From an uncultured archaeon (lineage in GTDB: Archaea; Nanobdellota; Nanobdellia; Woesearchaeales; UBA583), in NCBI GenBank assembly GCA_937138345.1, contig CAKZOW010000134.1, positions 1 through 36,032 on the forward strand: 36,032 nucleotides of DNA, given 5' to 3'. Shown one piece after another: positions 24,152 through 31,659 of the stretch (positions are counted from its first letter, which is position 1; each line of letters starts with the position of its first letter). Below the pieces are notes generated by a model, which saw only the letters and a program-made list of their open reading frames with translations, was not told the origin of the DNA and did not search any database. The position numbers and the translations under genes are program-made.

Positions 24152-24649
24152 TTATTCTACTTTCACTCCGAAATTATTTTGAACATACTCAACTACTTCT
24201 TCTTGAGTTACTTTGTGTCTTTGAGGAATCTTAGCTTTTCTAAGTCTTCTTGATTTAATTCTAAAACCAGGTCTTGTAAATGTTGCCATTAACTCAAATC
24301 CCATAATACCAATATCTGCATCGTATTTCATACCTGATAAATCTAAGTATTCAGCTACTCCTAATGCAAAGTTTCCTTGGTTATCTAATGATGATTTTTT
24401 TAATGTATTTCCTTTTGATTTGAAAATCCATGTTAAAAAGTCTTTAGCATCTTGCTCTCTAAGAGTTACTTTATATCCAATTGGAAGACCAGGTCTAATT
24501 TGCCATAAAGCTAATCTTCTCTTAGCTGTTGCTTTTACTGGTGTTTTTTTAGTAAGTAATTTAATTAATTTCTCGGCTTTAATCATACCAGGTTTATCAT
24601 TACCTACACAAATGTTTACAGTTACTTTGTCTAAAGAAACTTCTCTCAT
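24152..24649 (-). CDS. rpl5p: Large-subunit ribosomal protein L5
   Basis: About 165 residues from the ATG at 24649. An upstream ATG (24667) is also open, but GGAG stands 8 nt before the 24649 start and MREVSLDKVTVNICVG is the family N-terminus. Further motifs are KTPVKATAKRRLALWQIRPGLPIG and FELMATFTRPGFRIKSRR. L5 binds 5S rRNA with L18 and contacts the P-site tRNA. It follows S4e by about 20 nt. Confidence 0.95.
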   Translation of the reverse strand: MREVSLDKVTVNICVGNDKPGMIKAEKLIKLLTKKTPVKATAKRRLALWQIRPGLPIGYKVTLREQDAKDFLTWIFKSKGNTLKKSSLDNQGNFALGVAEYLDLSGMKYDADIGIMGFELMATFTRPGFRIKSRRLRKAKIPQRHKVTQEEVVEYVQNNFGVKVE

Positions 24650-24669
24650 TTTATTAACTCCTTCCATTT

Positions 24670-25371
24670 TTATGCAAACCTCTTACTATCAGCAATTACA
24701 TAACAGTAATCTTTAGCTGTTGTTTGAACAGTACCATCAATTTCAACTTGAACAGTATCTCTTGTAACACCATTGTATGCAATAAATGATTTAACAACAC
24801 CAAGTGAACCTTGATACTTACCGTCAAATACATACACTGAAGCTCCTTCTTTTAGAGGAAGTGATTTTGAAACTGATTTTTTAGTGAAATCATATTCTAC
24901 TGAATCTTCAACTGATAAACCATTAAATGTTTTTTCATCAACTAACACATTGTATCCATTCATGAAATTTAATTGGAATTTACCACCTTTTGTTTTTGAT
25001 TTTCCTGAAACTTTAAGTGTAACAACAGAATCTTTTGAAGAAACTAATTTTACTCTACCATGTTCATTAAATAATAAAACATATTTTTCTTTCATAGCTG
25101 GAATTTCAATTACATCAAACATACCAACAGGTGCTTTTACATCAGTAATTTTTCTACCATTAACTAATAATTCTTGTTCATTTACAACATATTTAGCTTC
25201 TTTAGTAGTATGTGCGTAGTTTAATACATCTCTTAATAAGATTAATGCTGAAACTACATATTCTCTTTTATGTGATCCTGATTTTGGACGTCCAATAAAT
25301 GTAATTGTTTTTCTTTGAACTGGCCAGGATGTTGGCATACTATTTCTTTTTAAGTGTCTTGAATTTGCCAT
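24670..25371 (-). CDS. rps4e: Small-subunit ribosomal protein S4e
   Basis: 233 residues, archaeal/eukaryal only. N-terminal HLKRNSMPTSWPVQRK, an S4-like RNA-binding domain (EAKYVVNEQELLVNGRKITDVKAPVGMFDVIEIP) and a C-terminal KOW domain (EGASVYVFDGKYQGSLGVVKSF). Its position between L24 and L5 is the standard archaeal order and is itself an archaeal marker. The stop precedes an A-rich L5 start region. Confidence 0.97.
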   Translation of the reverse strand: MANSRHLKRNSMPTSWPVQRKTITFIGRPKSGSHKREYVVSALILLRDVLNYAHTTKEAKYVVNEQELLVNGRKITDVKAPVGMFDVIEIPAMKEKYVLLFNEHGRVKLVSSKDSVVTLKVSGKSKTKGGKFQLNFMNGYNVLVDEKTFNGLSVEDSVEYDFTKKSVSKSLPLKEGASVYVFDGKYQGSLGVVKSFIAYNGVTRDTVQVEIDGTVQTTAKDYCYVIADSKRFA

Positions 25372-25373
25372 TT

Positions 25374-25775
25374 TTACTTACTAGCCTCCTTAGCTTTAAG
25401 TGATTCAACTTTTTGTGCTCTTTTTTTATCAGATAAATCTAATTTAACAATTTCAACATTTGATGCGTGAATTGGGTATAATGCGTCAGTTCCATCAGCT
25501 CTTTTAACTGCTGCTCCTTCTACATATACTTTTGTTTTAATAAGAGACACTTTAGATACTTTACCTTCAACTCCTTTAAATTGACCTGTAGTTACTTTAA
25601 CAGTATCTCCTGATCTTACTGGAAGGGATCTAAATCCATGTTCTTTTTTTAATGCTGCACTCAGTGGAGCTCCCATAAACTTATGTTTAATATGAAGTGG
25701 AGCTTTAGCAACATACTTTCTTTGTTTTCTACCTTGAGTAGAAGAATTCCATGCTTTTGAAAATTCTTTTTTCAT
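25374..25775 (-). CDS. rpl24p: Large-subunit ribosomal protein L24
   Basis: 133 residues. KOW motif at VRSGDTVKVTTGQFKGVEGKVSKV, preceded by the archaeal/eukaryal (L26e-type) N-terminus with HIKHKFMGAPLSAALKKEHGFRSLPVR. It initiates 50S assembly on 23S domain I. Followed by S4e after 2 nt. Confidence 0.97.
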   Translation of the reverse strand: MKKEFSKAWNSSTQGRKQRKYVAKAPLHIKHKFMGAPLSAALKKEHGFRSLPVRSGDTVKVTTGQFKGVEGKVSKVSLIKTKVYVEGAAVKRADGTDALYPIHASNVEIVKLDLSDKKRAQKVESLKAKEASK

Positions 25776-25776
25776 T

Positions 25777-26181
25777 TTAAATCATAATATTTGCAAGTCT
25801 TGCAACTGCAGGGAATCTCTCTCCCACTTCTTTAGCAACAGCCCCTTTAACAATAGTTCCTTTAGGAGATGCTGATTTCTCATCTTTAAGTACAACTAAA
25901 CCATTTGATTCAAACTTAATAGTTGTCCCATCAGGCCTTTTGAATTCTTGTTTTTGACGAACAACAACACATTTAACAACTGTGTGTTTCATCTCTGGTT
26001 TTCCTTTTGTAACATTTGCAGTAACCATGTCACCAACACCTGCACATTCAAGCATCCTTTTAACAGTTTTATATCCTTTAACTGAAATAATTCTTGCTTC
26101 TTTTGCACCTGAGTTGTCAACAACTGGAACTCTAGCCCCAATAGGTAATCCTCTAGTATTGCTTCTTCTAATAGCTTTCAT
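25777..26181 (-). CDS. rpl14p: Large-subunit ribosomal protein L14
   Basis: 134 residues. Diagnostic segments are VPVVDNSGAKEARIISV, VTKGKPEMKHTVVKCVVVRQKQEFKRPDGT and the C-terminal ERFPAVARLANIMI. L14 lies at the intersubunit face of the 50S. One-nt gaps on both sides show tight co-transcription with S17 and L24. Confidence 0.97.
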   Translation of the reverse strand: MKAIRRSNTRGLPIGARVPVVDNSGAKEARIISVKGYKTVKRMLECAGVGDMVTANVTKGKPEMKHTVVKCVVVRQKQEFKRPDGTTIKFESNGLVVLKDEKSASPKGTIVKGAVAKEVGERFPAVARLANIMI

Positions 26182-26182
26182 T

Positions 26183-26527
26183 TTACTCTTGTGCCCTCTC
26201 TAATACTTTAAGAACAGCAAAATGCTTAGTTTTTGATAATGGTCTAGTCTCACCAATTAAAACTCTATCTCCTTTTTTTGCTTTAATCACATCAGGATTG
26301 TGAGCTGCTACTTTTGATCTTGTTTTAAAGTATCTGTTAAATTTCGTATCTTTTACAAGACTTTCCCATTCAACTTTCACAGTTCTTGTCATAGAATCAG
26401 ATACAACAACTCCTTCAAATGTTTTTCCTCTTACAGAAACTGATCCTGTAAATGGACATTTATTATCATTTGAATCTGTTGTAGCCTCAACTTGTGATTC
26501 AATGTTGTAACCAACGTTTTTTTTCAT
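26183..26527 (-). CDS. rps17p: Small-subunit ribosomal protein S17
   Basis: About 114 residues from the ATG at 26527; an ATG 11 codons upstream (26560) is also open and cannot be excluded. The OB-fold core reads CPFTGSVSVRGKTFEGVVVSDSMTRTVKVEWE...GDRVLIGETRPLSKTKHFAVLKV. S17 binds the 5' domain of 16S rRNA. It is the first gene of the S17-S5 block and has its own promoter and a long leader. Neither candidate start has a Shine-Dalgarno. Confidence 0.95.
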   Translation of the reverse strand: MKKNVGYNIESQVEATTDSNDNKCPFTGSVSVRGKTFEGVVVSDSMTRTVKVEWESLVKDTKFNRYFKTRSKVAAHNPDVIKAKKGDRVLIGETRPLSKTKHFAVLKVLERAQE

Positions 26528-26715
26528 TTTTAATTTATTCGAAATAAAATCATATATCATATGACTCTATAATTGTCGATTTTTGCTTTGATGCTTAGTC
26601 GAACATCTCTGCGGTGTAGTGTAAAACTTTCGCTAGAATCAATGAATCTAACTACTTTGCTTTGTTTAATAATATGTAGTGTAGTAAAAATGAACATAAT
26701 TTGTTTTATAAAGGT
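26528..26715 (-). promoter_or_regulatory. S17 promoter and long leader, with a 46-codon frame
   Basis: The TATA box TTTATAAAA (26704-26712) puts the predicted start near 26683 and a leader of about 125-155 nt. Within it, AAAGTAGTTAG could pair either with the earlier ACTACACTACA or with the later ACACTACACC, so two mutually exclusive stems are possible. A 46-codon frame (26697-26557, MFIFTTLHIIKQSKVVRFID at its start) ends in TGA overlapping the alternative S17 ATG (ATGA). Its ATG would lie upstream of the predicted start site, so it could only be translated from read-through RNA from Rpp29. Confidence 0.45.
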
Positions 26716-26744
26716 GATGGTTTAAGTACTAAAAGTAAGAGAAA

Positions 26745-27035
26745 CTACTTAAATTTTTTAAGCCTCACTGGCAATGTTGAATGTAGCAAAGAACAATCTA
26801 AAGAATACTGCTCTGAATTATAGTCCAAAGAAATAGTTACTTGATTTTTTTTGAGTTTTTTTTCTCCACCATCTGTTTCAATATGTAAAAATTGGGCAGT
26901 TTCTAATAAAATAATTCCTTGAATACCAACTAAATTCTCATTATTTGATGAGAGTACTGTAATTTCTTTTCCCACTAAAGGAGTGTACAAAATATCAAAA
27001 AGAATTTTTTGTTTAGTCGATAAATTTAGAGACAT
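26745..27035 (-). CDS. rnp1: RNase P protein component Rpp29 (Rnp1/Pop4)
   Basis: 96 residues. The Sm-like beta-barrel core reads LYTPLVGKEITVLSSNNENLVGIQGIILLETAQFLHIETDGG. Its place between aIF1 and S17 is the classical archaeal one. It works with Rpp21 to help the RNase P RNA process tRNA 5' ends. ATTTAAATAC (27055-27064) lies 20-29 bp before the ATG, so it may have its own start. The last codons form CTTAAA/TTTAAG directly before the stop. Confidence 0.93.
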   Translation of the reverse strand: MSLNLSTKQKILFDILYTPLVGKEITVLSSNNENLVGIQGIILLETAQFLHIETDGGEKKLKKNQVTISLDYNSEQYSLDCSLLHSTLPVRLKKFK

Positions 27036-27081
27036 AGTAAAAGTAGAATTAAAGTATTTAAATAATTGTTGTTGAAAAATA

Positions 27082-27101
27082 AAGAGCCCAATTAGGCTCT
27101 T
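27082..27101 (-). terminator. Stop-codon hairpin, aIF1 gene
   Basis: AAGAGCC pairs perfectly with GGCTCTT. The 6-nt loop TAATTG contains the stop TAA (27094-27092). TTATTTTT follows. This is a clear case of a terminator built on the last two sense codons. Confidence 0.7.
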
Positions 27102-27412
27102 GAAATGTGAATTGAATCAGCACTAAATCCTTCCTTAACTAATACATTAGCTAAATCTTTTGATTTATCAGTTCTTCCAAGAAGTACCTCGATATTTCTT
27201 TCCTTAATTGTACCACCACAAGCCATTTTAGCTTTAATAGTTTTAAGTAATGTTTTAATATCTGTTGAAGCATCAAATCCTGAAACTACTGCCCAGAATT
27301 TACCATATTTTCTTCTCTCTACTTTAATCTCGAGAATTGAGCCTTCTTTTTCCACATCATCAAGCATATCTTGAAGATCGTCCGGAAGTCCTGCAAATGC
27401 GTCGTTATTCAT
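27092..27412 (-). CDS. sui1: Translation initiation factor aIF1 (SUI1)
   Basis: 106 residues. The SUI1 domain is clear: EIKVERRKYGKFWAVVSGFD, then DIKTLLKTIKAKMACGGTIKERNIEVLLGRTDKSKDLANVLVKEGF. aIF1 binds near the P site and rejects wrong start codons, together with aIF1A encoded at 1464. The gene keeps its canonical position before Rpp29 and S17, but it is cut off from L29 by the inserted desaturase-rubredoxin pair. Confidence 0.97.
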   Translation of the reverse strand: MNNDAFAGLPDDLQDMLDDVEKEGSILEIKVERRKYGKFWAVVSGFDASTDIKTLLKTIKAKMACGGTIKERNIEVLLGRTDKSKDLANVLVKEGFSADSIHISRA

Positions 27413-27538
27413 TGTTTATGTTTAATAAAACTAAGAACTCCTCATTTTTAAAGGTTTGTTTGAAATAAGATAATTAAATTACTAAAAATACATACAAAGA
27501 AGAGAAAAATTTAAAAAAAGAAATAATGATGTCGAAGT

Positions 27539-28549
27539 ATGAATAAAGAAGAAAAAGATTTGTTAAAGATTCGACAAGAATCTACTAAATTCATGAAAGT
27601 CCATAAAATCAAATACATACTCGACATCTTGATAAGTGGTGCTATTGGGTGGGGAGCTCTGTATTTTGCAGCATTTAAATCAAATAGCATATTACTAAGT
27701 AGTATTTTAAGTATCATAAGTATTTTAGCCCTATATAGATTAAGTGTGTTTACTCATGAACTCGTACATATAAGATATCAAGAATTCCCGACATTACATA
27801 TTTTGTGGAATGCAATTGCAGGAATTCCATTATTAATCCCTCATTTCATGTACCATAGAATCCATACCATACACCATAACATACACGAATACAACGGAGA
27901 AAATGATGGAGAATACTTTGAATTTTACGGTAAAAAAAGCACAATTGTAAGTTACTTCATAAAAAATTTATTTTTACCTATTGCACTTCCATTTAGATAT
28001 TTAATTGGATCCCCTTTATCACTGATTTCAAAAAAAATAAGATATTTTGTAAGGACACATACCTCATCAATGGCAATACAATTAGACTATGTTAGAAAAG
28101 AACTTCCTAATGAAAAAGAAATGAAATATTGGAATATAGAAGAAACAATAACATTCATGTATATTTTAAGCATACTCATAATATTCACACAACATATCCT
28201 ACAAATATATCTAACATTTGTAATTATAGTCTCCGCAATACTTACGCTAAACACCATAAGATTTCTCTGTGCAACACATTGGTACAAGAAAAATGGAAAA
28301 GAAATGACATTCCCAGAACACATCAAAGACTCAATTGTAATTGATAATAACTCATTTTTAAATACATTAATAATTCCTGTTGGACAAAAATATCACGGCC
28401 TTCATCACATAACCCCATCTGTTCCCGGACTTAATCTAAAAAAATTCCACAAACATCTTAAAAAAGAACTAGATAAAGAAAATATTTATTTTTCAATATG
28501 TTATCCAAGTGCAACATACGTAATTAAAAAGATTTGGAGAGGTGAGTAA
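27539..28549 (+). CDS. Membrane fatty-acid-desaturase-superfamily protein (di-iron)
   Basis: 336 residues. All three histidine boxes of the membrane di-iron superfamily are present: HELVH (73-77), HRIHTIHH (106-113) and HGLHH (286-290). Four or so hydrophobic segments are placed as in that family, plus the [12 protein letters not shown] segment (238-249). Members use O2 and two electrons to desaturate or hydroxylate lipid chains or carotenoids; the substrate here is unknown, and archaeal isoprenoid lipids make a standard fatty acyl chain less likely. AATTTAAAA (about 27507-27516) is about 23-32 bp upstream. The pair with rubredoxin lies inside the ribosomal-protein cluster on the opposite strand. 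Confidence 0.88.
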   Translation: MNKEEKDLLKIRQESTKFMKVHKIKYILDILISGAIGWGALYFAAFKSNSILLSSILSIISILALYRLSVFTHELVHIRYQEFPTLHILWNAIAGIPLLIPHFMYHRIHTIHHNIHEYNGENDGEYFEFYGKKSTIVSYFIKNLFLPIALPFRYLIGSPLSLISKKIRYFVRTHTSSMAIQLDYVRKELPNEKEMKYWNIEETITFMYILSILIIFTQHILQIYLTFVIIVSAILTLNTIRFLCATHWYKKNGKEMTFPEHIKDSIVIDNNSFLNTLIIPVGQKYHGLHHITPSVPGLNLKKFHKHLKKELDKENIYFSICYPSATYVIKKIWRGE

Positions 28550-28550
28550 A

Positions 28551-28724
28551 ATGAGTAAATGGTTATGTAATATTTGTGGTTTTGTATATGATGAAGAATT
28601 AGGAGATAGCGATTCTGGAATCAAACCTGGAACAAAGTTTGAAGATATTCCAGACACATGGGAATGTCCTGAATGCGGTGCAAATAAAAAAAACCCATCT
28701 AATTGGATAAAGCTAGAAGATTAA
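28551..28724 (+). CDS. Rubredoxin
   Basis: 57 residues from the ATG at 28551. A GTG at 28542 is also open, but GGAGAGGTGA just upstream of 28551 is a strong Shine-Dalgarno and [13 protein letters not shown] is the usual start. The two iron-ligand pairs are CNIC and CPEC, with the conserved [27 protein letters not shown] loop. It starts one nt after the desaturase stop, so the two are co-transcribed; it is the likely one-electron donor to the di-iron enzyme, as AlkG is to AlkB. That pairing is inferred. Confidence 0.95.
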   Translation: MSKWLCNICGFVYDEELGDSDSGIKPGTKFEDIPDTWECPECGANKKNPSNWIKLED

Positions 28725-28733
28725 AAATTCTAG
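28713..28733 (+). terminator. Stop-codon hairpin, rubredoxin gene
   Basis: CTAGAA (28713-28718) pairs with TTCTAG (28728-28733). The 9-nt loop holds the stop TAA (28722-28724). Confidence 0.6.
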
Positions 28734-28794
28734 AAATGTTTAATTCTCAAAAATAGTAAAAATACATAATTAAATTTTAATTTAGAATTATAAA

Positions 28795-28866
28795 AATAAA
28801 TTCCAAAGGAATTTATTATTGTGAGTTGCATTTATGCAACGTCAATAATTACTTTAGCAATTATTG
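28795..28866 (-). terminator. Three tandem hairpins ending the L3-L29 operon
   Basis: CAATAATT/AATTATTG (28866-28843) overlaps the L29 stop. GTTGCAT/ATGCAAC (28840-28825) and AATAAATTCC/GGAATTTATT (28817-28795) follow, then TTTTTAT. The gene-end sequence TCACAATAA recurs just before the third stem. The first stem closely matches the last stem of the Lrp-gene array (14972-14994). Confidence 0.7.
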
Positions 28867-29049
28867 TGAATTAAGAACTGTTTTGATTCTTGCGATATCT
28901 CTTTTTACAGTTTTAATTCTACCTTTTTTCTTTTGAGCATCTTCTCCAGCAAGAGATGATGATTTAAGGTTAAACATTTCTTTTTTTAATTCACCTAAAA
29001 GTTTTTCTAACTCTTCTGGTTTTTTTGTAATTAAATCTAATTTTTTCAT
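28861..29049 (-). CDS. rpl29p: Large-subunit ribosomal protein L29
   Basis: 62 residues, two helices. KKPEELEKLLGELKKEMFNLKSSSLAG and the C-terminal RIKTVKRDIARIKTVLN are diagnostic. L29 lies at the exit tunnel and helps dock SRP and chaperones. It is the last gene of the L3-L29 block; the usual next gene, aIF1, is displaced by about 1.4 kb. Confidence 0.95.
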   Translation of the reverse strand: MKKLDLITKKPEELEKLLGELKKEMFNLKSSSLAGEDAQKKKGRIKTVKRDIARIKTVLNSQ

Positions 29050-29069
29050 TTTAGTATAAGAAAAATTTC

Positions 29070-29092
29070 ATTTTAGTACAAAGTACTAAAAT
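29070..29092 (-). repeat. Hairpin and start-region direct repeat between S3 and L29
   Basis: ATTTTAGTAC/GTACTAAAAT (10 bp, loop TTT) begins on the last base of the S3 stop. The end of its 3' arm plus following bases, TACTAAAATGAAA, recur exactly about 24 nt later as the L29 start region. The duplicate ATG would open a 6-codon frame. Confidence 0.6.
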
Positions 29093-29793
29093 TACTCTTC
29101 TTTAACCTCCTCAGTTTTTGTTGATTCTACAGCTTCTTTAACTACTTCTTCAACATCAGATTCTTCAATACCAATTGCTTGAGCAACTGATTTGTATTCT
29201 TCATTATACTCAATTTTATCCGGTAATGGTGTATTTGGTTTCATAATTGATACTTTAATACCAACAACTCCTGTTTTAAGAGTTACATGATCTTTTGCGT
29301 GATCAACTAAAAAGTCACTAACATATCCTGTTTTTTTAAGATATCCTTTGTTAAATAACCATGATTTTGCCCTTGATGAAGGAATTTTACCAGTAATTCT
29401 AATTTCAATACCCATAGCTCCAGCATACATTGTACTTTGGATTGCTTTGAAAGCAGTTAATTTGAATTTTTGTGAACCAAATCTCTCTAATGCATTTGCA
29501 ATTGTTTTAGCAACAATAGGTGCTGATAAACTTGGATCTTTAACTTCACCAATTTTAACTTGAGGATTTTCAAAACCAAATTCTTCTCTTAAGTTTTTAG
29601 TTACTTTTTTAATATTTGAACCTTCTCTTCCAATCACTAAACCAGGAGCTGAAGTATAAATTGTAATTCTCTCTCCAAGAGGAGTTTTATCATAAGTTGT
29701 TCTCTCAATAGGAACATCTCTTAATGATTCTCTTAAGTATTTCTCTACAGCAAATTCTGTAATTCTATCATCTACAATTTTTCTCTCAATCAT
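29092..29793 (-). CDS. rps3p: Small-subunit ribosomal protein S3
   Basis: 233 residues. A type II KH domain with GREGSNIKKVTKNL (the GxxG loop as GREG), and the C-terminal S3 domain with GAMGIEIRITGKIPSSRAKSWLFNKG. It ends in an acidic tail (EEVVKEAVESTKTEEVKEE). S3 lines the mRNA entry tunnel. Its start overlaps the L22 stop by 4 nt. Confidence 0.97.
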   Translation of the reverse strand: MIERKIVDDRITEFAVEKYLRESLRDVPIERTTYDKTPLGERITIYTSAPGLVIGREGSNIKKVTKNLREEFGFENPQVKIGEVKDPSLSAPIVAKTIANALERFGSQKFKLTAFKAIQSTMYAGAMGIEIRITGKIPSSRAKSWLFNKGYLKKTGYVSDFLVDHAKDHVTLKTGVVGIKVSIMKPNTPLPDKIEYNEEYKSVAQAIGIEESDVEEVVKEAVESTKTEEVKEE

Positions 29794-30254
29794 TTTTTAG
29801 CCACCGCTTTTTTTTGCTCTCTTTGTGCAACAATAATTTCAATTGATGTTGATTTCATTTGTCTACCCATGTTTCTTCCCATGTGATATCTTCGAGAACC
29901 TTTTCTAGCTGATGCACTTTGTACATAAAGAGTTCCTGAAATTTCTTGTTCTAAAGCATTTTTTTGAGCATTTTTTAATAATACTAACACTGATTTAGCA
30001 ACATTTACAGGAAAACCTCCTGCAGCAATCCCAGCTCCTCTCTTATGAGGCATCTCTGATCTATATCTATGATAAGGAACAACTGATTTTTCTTCAATTA
30101 CAGCTTCTAAAAACTTAATTGCACTCTCAACTCTTTTACCTCTAATAGCTCTAAGAGTTTCAACTGACTTTTTTAGAGAAACTGGTAAGTTAACCCCAAA
30201 GGATCTAGCCATTTTCTCTTTATCGAAATTTTCATATGAATATTTGTATGCCAT
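29790..30254 (-). CDS. rpl22p: Large-subunit ribosomal protein L22
   Basis: 154 residues, archaeal length. Has SFGVNLPVSLKKSVETLRAIRGKRVESAIKFLEAVIEEKSVVPYHRYRSEMPHKRG and the C-terminal hook KGSRRYHMGRNMGRQMKSTSIEIIVAQ, which extends into the exit tunnel. Overlaps S3 by 4 nt and follows S19 by 9 nt. Confidence 0.97.
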   Translation of the reverse strand: MAYKYSYENFDKEKMARSFGVNLPVSLKKSVETLRAIRGKRVESAIKFLEAVIEEKSVVPYHRYRSEMPHKRGAGIAAGGFPVNVAKSVLVLLKNAQKNALEQEISGTLYVQSASARKGSRRYHMGRNMGRQMKSTSIEIIVAQREQKKAVAKK

Positions 30255-30263
30255 TTTTTACTC

Positions 30264-30614
30264 TTATTTCTTACTATCTGGGTGTTGTGCGATTTTTCTA
30301 GTAGGAACTAATTCCCCAAATCTTAAACCAAGCATTTCTTCCATAATAGTTACTTGCACAAATTCTTTTCCACTGTAAATTGAGATTTTTTGACCAACCA
30401 TTTCTGGAAGAACAAATAATTCTCTAACATGTGTTTTAATATTTTTTTTACCTGATCTGAATTTATCTAAAAACAGTTGTTCTGCAGGAGTTAATCCTCT
30501 AGCATATTTTCTTCTTGCAGCTGCAGGAAGTAATGCTACGAATTCTTCTTCTGAGAGTGCTTTTAATTCATCAAGTGTTTTTCCTCTAAATGTAAAAATT
30601 TTATCGTCTGCCAT
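30264..30614 (-). CDS. rps19p: Small-subunit ribosomal protein S19
   Basis: 116 residues. The archaeal N-terminal extension precedes the core THVRELFVLPEMVGQKISIYSGKEFVQVTIMEEMLGLRFGELVPTRK. S19 sits in the head of the 30S near the A-site tRNA. Two nt after L2. Confidence 0.97.
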   Translation of the reverse strand: MADDKIFTFRGKTLDELKALSEEEFVALLPAAARRKYARGLTPAEQLFLDKFRSGKKNIKTHVRELFVLPEMVGQKISIYSGKEFVQVTIMEEMLGLRFGELVPTRKIAQHPDSKK

Positions 30615-30616
30615 TT

Positions 30617-31348
30617 TTATCTATTTCTTCCAGTATGTCTAGGTCTCAGCATACCAACTTTTCTACCTGGCGGTGCGTTATTAGGCGCAATTGTAGGTCT
30701 TCCTTTTCTCAGTGATCTTGTTGAACCGTGTGGGTGATCAAATGCACTCATAGCAACTCCTGACACTTTAGGCCATAGTTTGTTTGTTTTTTGCATATGC
30801 ATTTTTTTAAGACCAGCTTTTAAGAATGGTTTCTCAAGTCTTCCTGAACCTGAAATTTCTCCAACAATAGCTCTACACTTACCGTTTAAGATTTTTTCTT
30901 TTTTAGATGGTAAAACAATTTTTGTTTGACCTTTATTATGAGCAACAACTCTTCCATAAGACCCACCAGCTTTAATTAATGTTGATGAGTCTCCAGGTGT
31001 TGATTCTACTGCATAAATTGAAGTTCCTTCTGGAATGTTTTTTAACATGTAAGCATTACCTACAACAATTTCCTCTTTTGAAACTTCATCTCTGTGATCA
31101 ACAGTAAAGGATTTTCCTACATAACAACCTTCAAAAGCAGGTAATAATGCAGTATTTCCATTATCATATCTAATTTTCATTAAAGGAGCTGAATGTGATT
31201 TTGAATGAACTAAATCAATTACTTCTGCACTTGTAGCTTCTCCTCTTTCAAATAAATTAAATGATGAAACTCCAGCACCTCTTTGGTTGTGGTTCACATA
31301 TTGTGATGTTCCACGTCCTCTTCTTTGTTGAATAATTCTTTTTCCCAT
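30617..31348 (-). CDS. rpl2p: Large-subunit ribosomal protein L2
   Basis: 243 residues. SH3-like domain LPAFEGCYVGKSFTV...VGNAYMLKNIPEGTSIYAVE and the catalytic-loop region WPKVSGVAMSAFDHPHGSTRSLRKGRPT, containing the conserved His near the peptidyl transferase centre. One nt after L23. Confidence 0.98.
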   Translation of the reverse strand: MGKRIIQQRRGRGTSQYVNHNQRGAGVSSFNLFERGEATSAEVIDLVHSKSHSAPLMKIRYDNGNTALLPAFEGCYVGKSFTVDHRDEVSKEEIVVGNAYMLKNIPEGTSIYAVESTPGDSSTLIKAGGSYGRVVAHNKGQTKIVLPSKKEKILNGKCRAIVGEISGSGRLEKPFLKAGLKKMHMQKTNKLWPKVSGVAMSAFDHPHGSTRSLRKGRPTIAPNNAPPGRKVGMLRPRHTGRNR

Positions 31349-31349
31349 T

Positions 31350-31658
31350 TTAAGCTAACCCCAATTCTGATGATAGATCTGATGCCACACCTTCATCTTT
31401 AAATGTTACTATTGCAACTTTGATACCATTGTGATTGTTAATTGTATTAACTGATTTTACTGCTTTTCCAAACTCATTTTCAATTAATAACTTAACCATT
31501 GGTTTTGTTGCAGATCTAATTACTTCAAATGTCATTTTGTTTTCGAATTCAATTAGTCTTGTTGCTTTTTCTGAAACAATAACTCTTACAACAATATCAT
31601 AGAATTGTTTTGAGAGTTCTGTTTTAAATACTTGTTCAACTTTTGAGTTATCTGCCAT
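31350..31658 (-). CDS. rpl23p: Large-subunit ribosomal protein L23
   Basis: 102 residues, slightly long for archaea because of an extra N-terminal ~15 residues. Core VIVSEKATRLIEFENKMTFEVIRSATKPMVKLLIENEFGKAVKSVNT. Sits at the tunnel exit next to L29 and is a docking site for SRP. One nt after L4. Confidence 0.96.
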   Translation of the reverse strand: MADNSKVEQVFKTELSKQFYDIVVRVIVSEKATRLIEFENKMTFEVIRSATKPMVKLLIENEFGKAVKSVNTINNHNGIKVAIVTFKDEGVASDLSSELGLA

Positions 31659-31659
31659 T

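Noticed and set aside
26557-26697. 46-codon frame before S17 as a genuine gene
   Set aside because: Its ATG would lie upstream of the predicted transcription start, and the sequence matches nothing I know. It is kept only as a leader observation.
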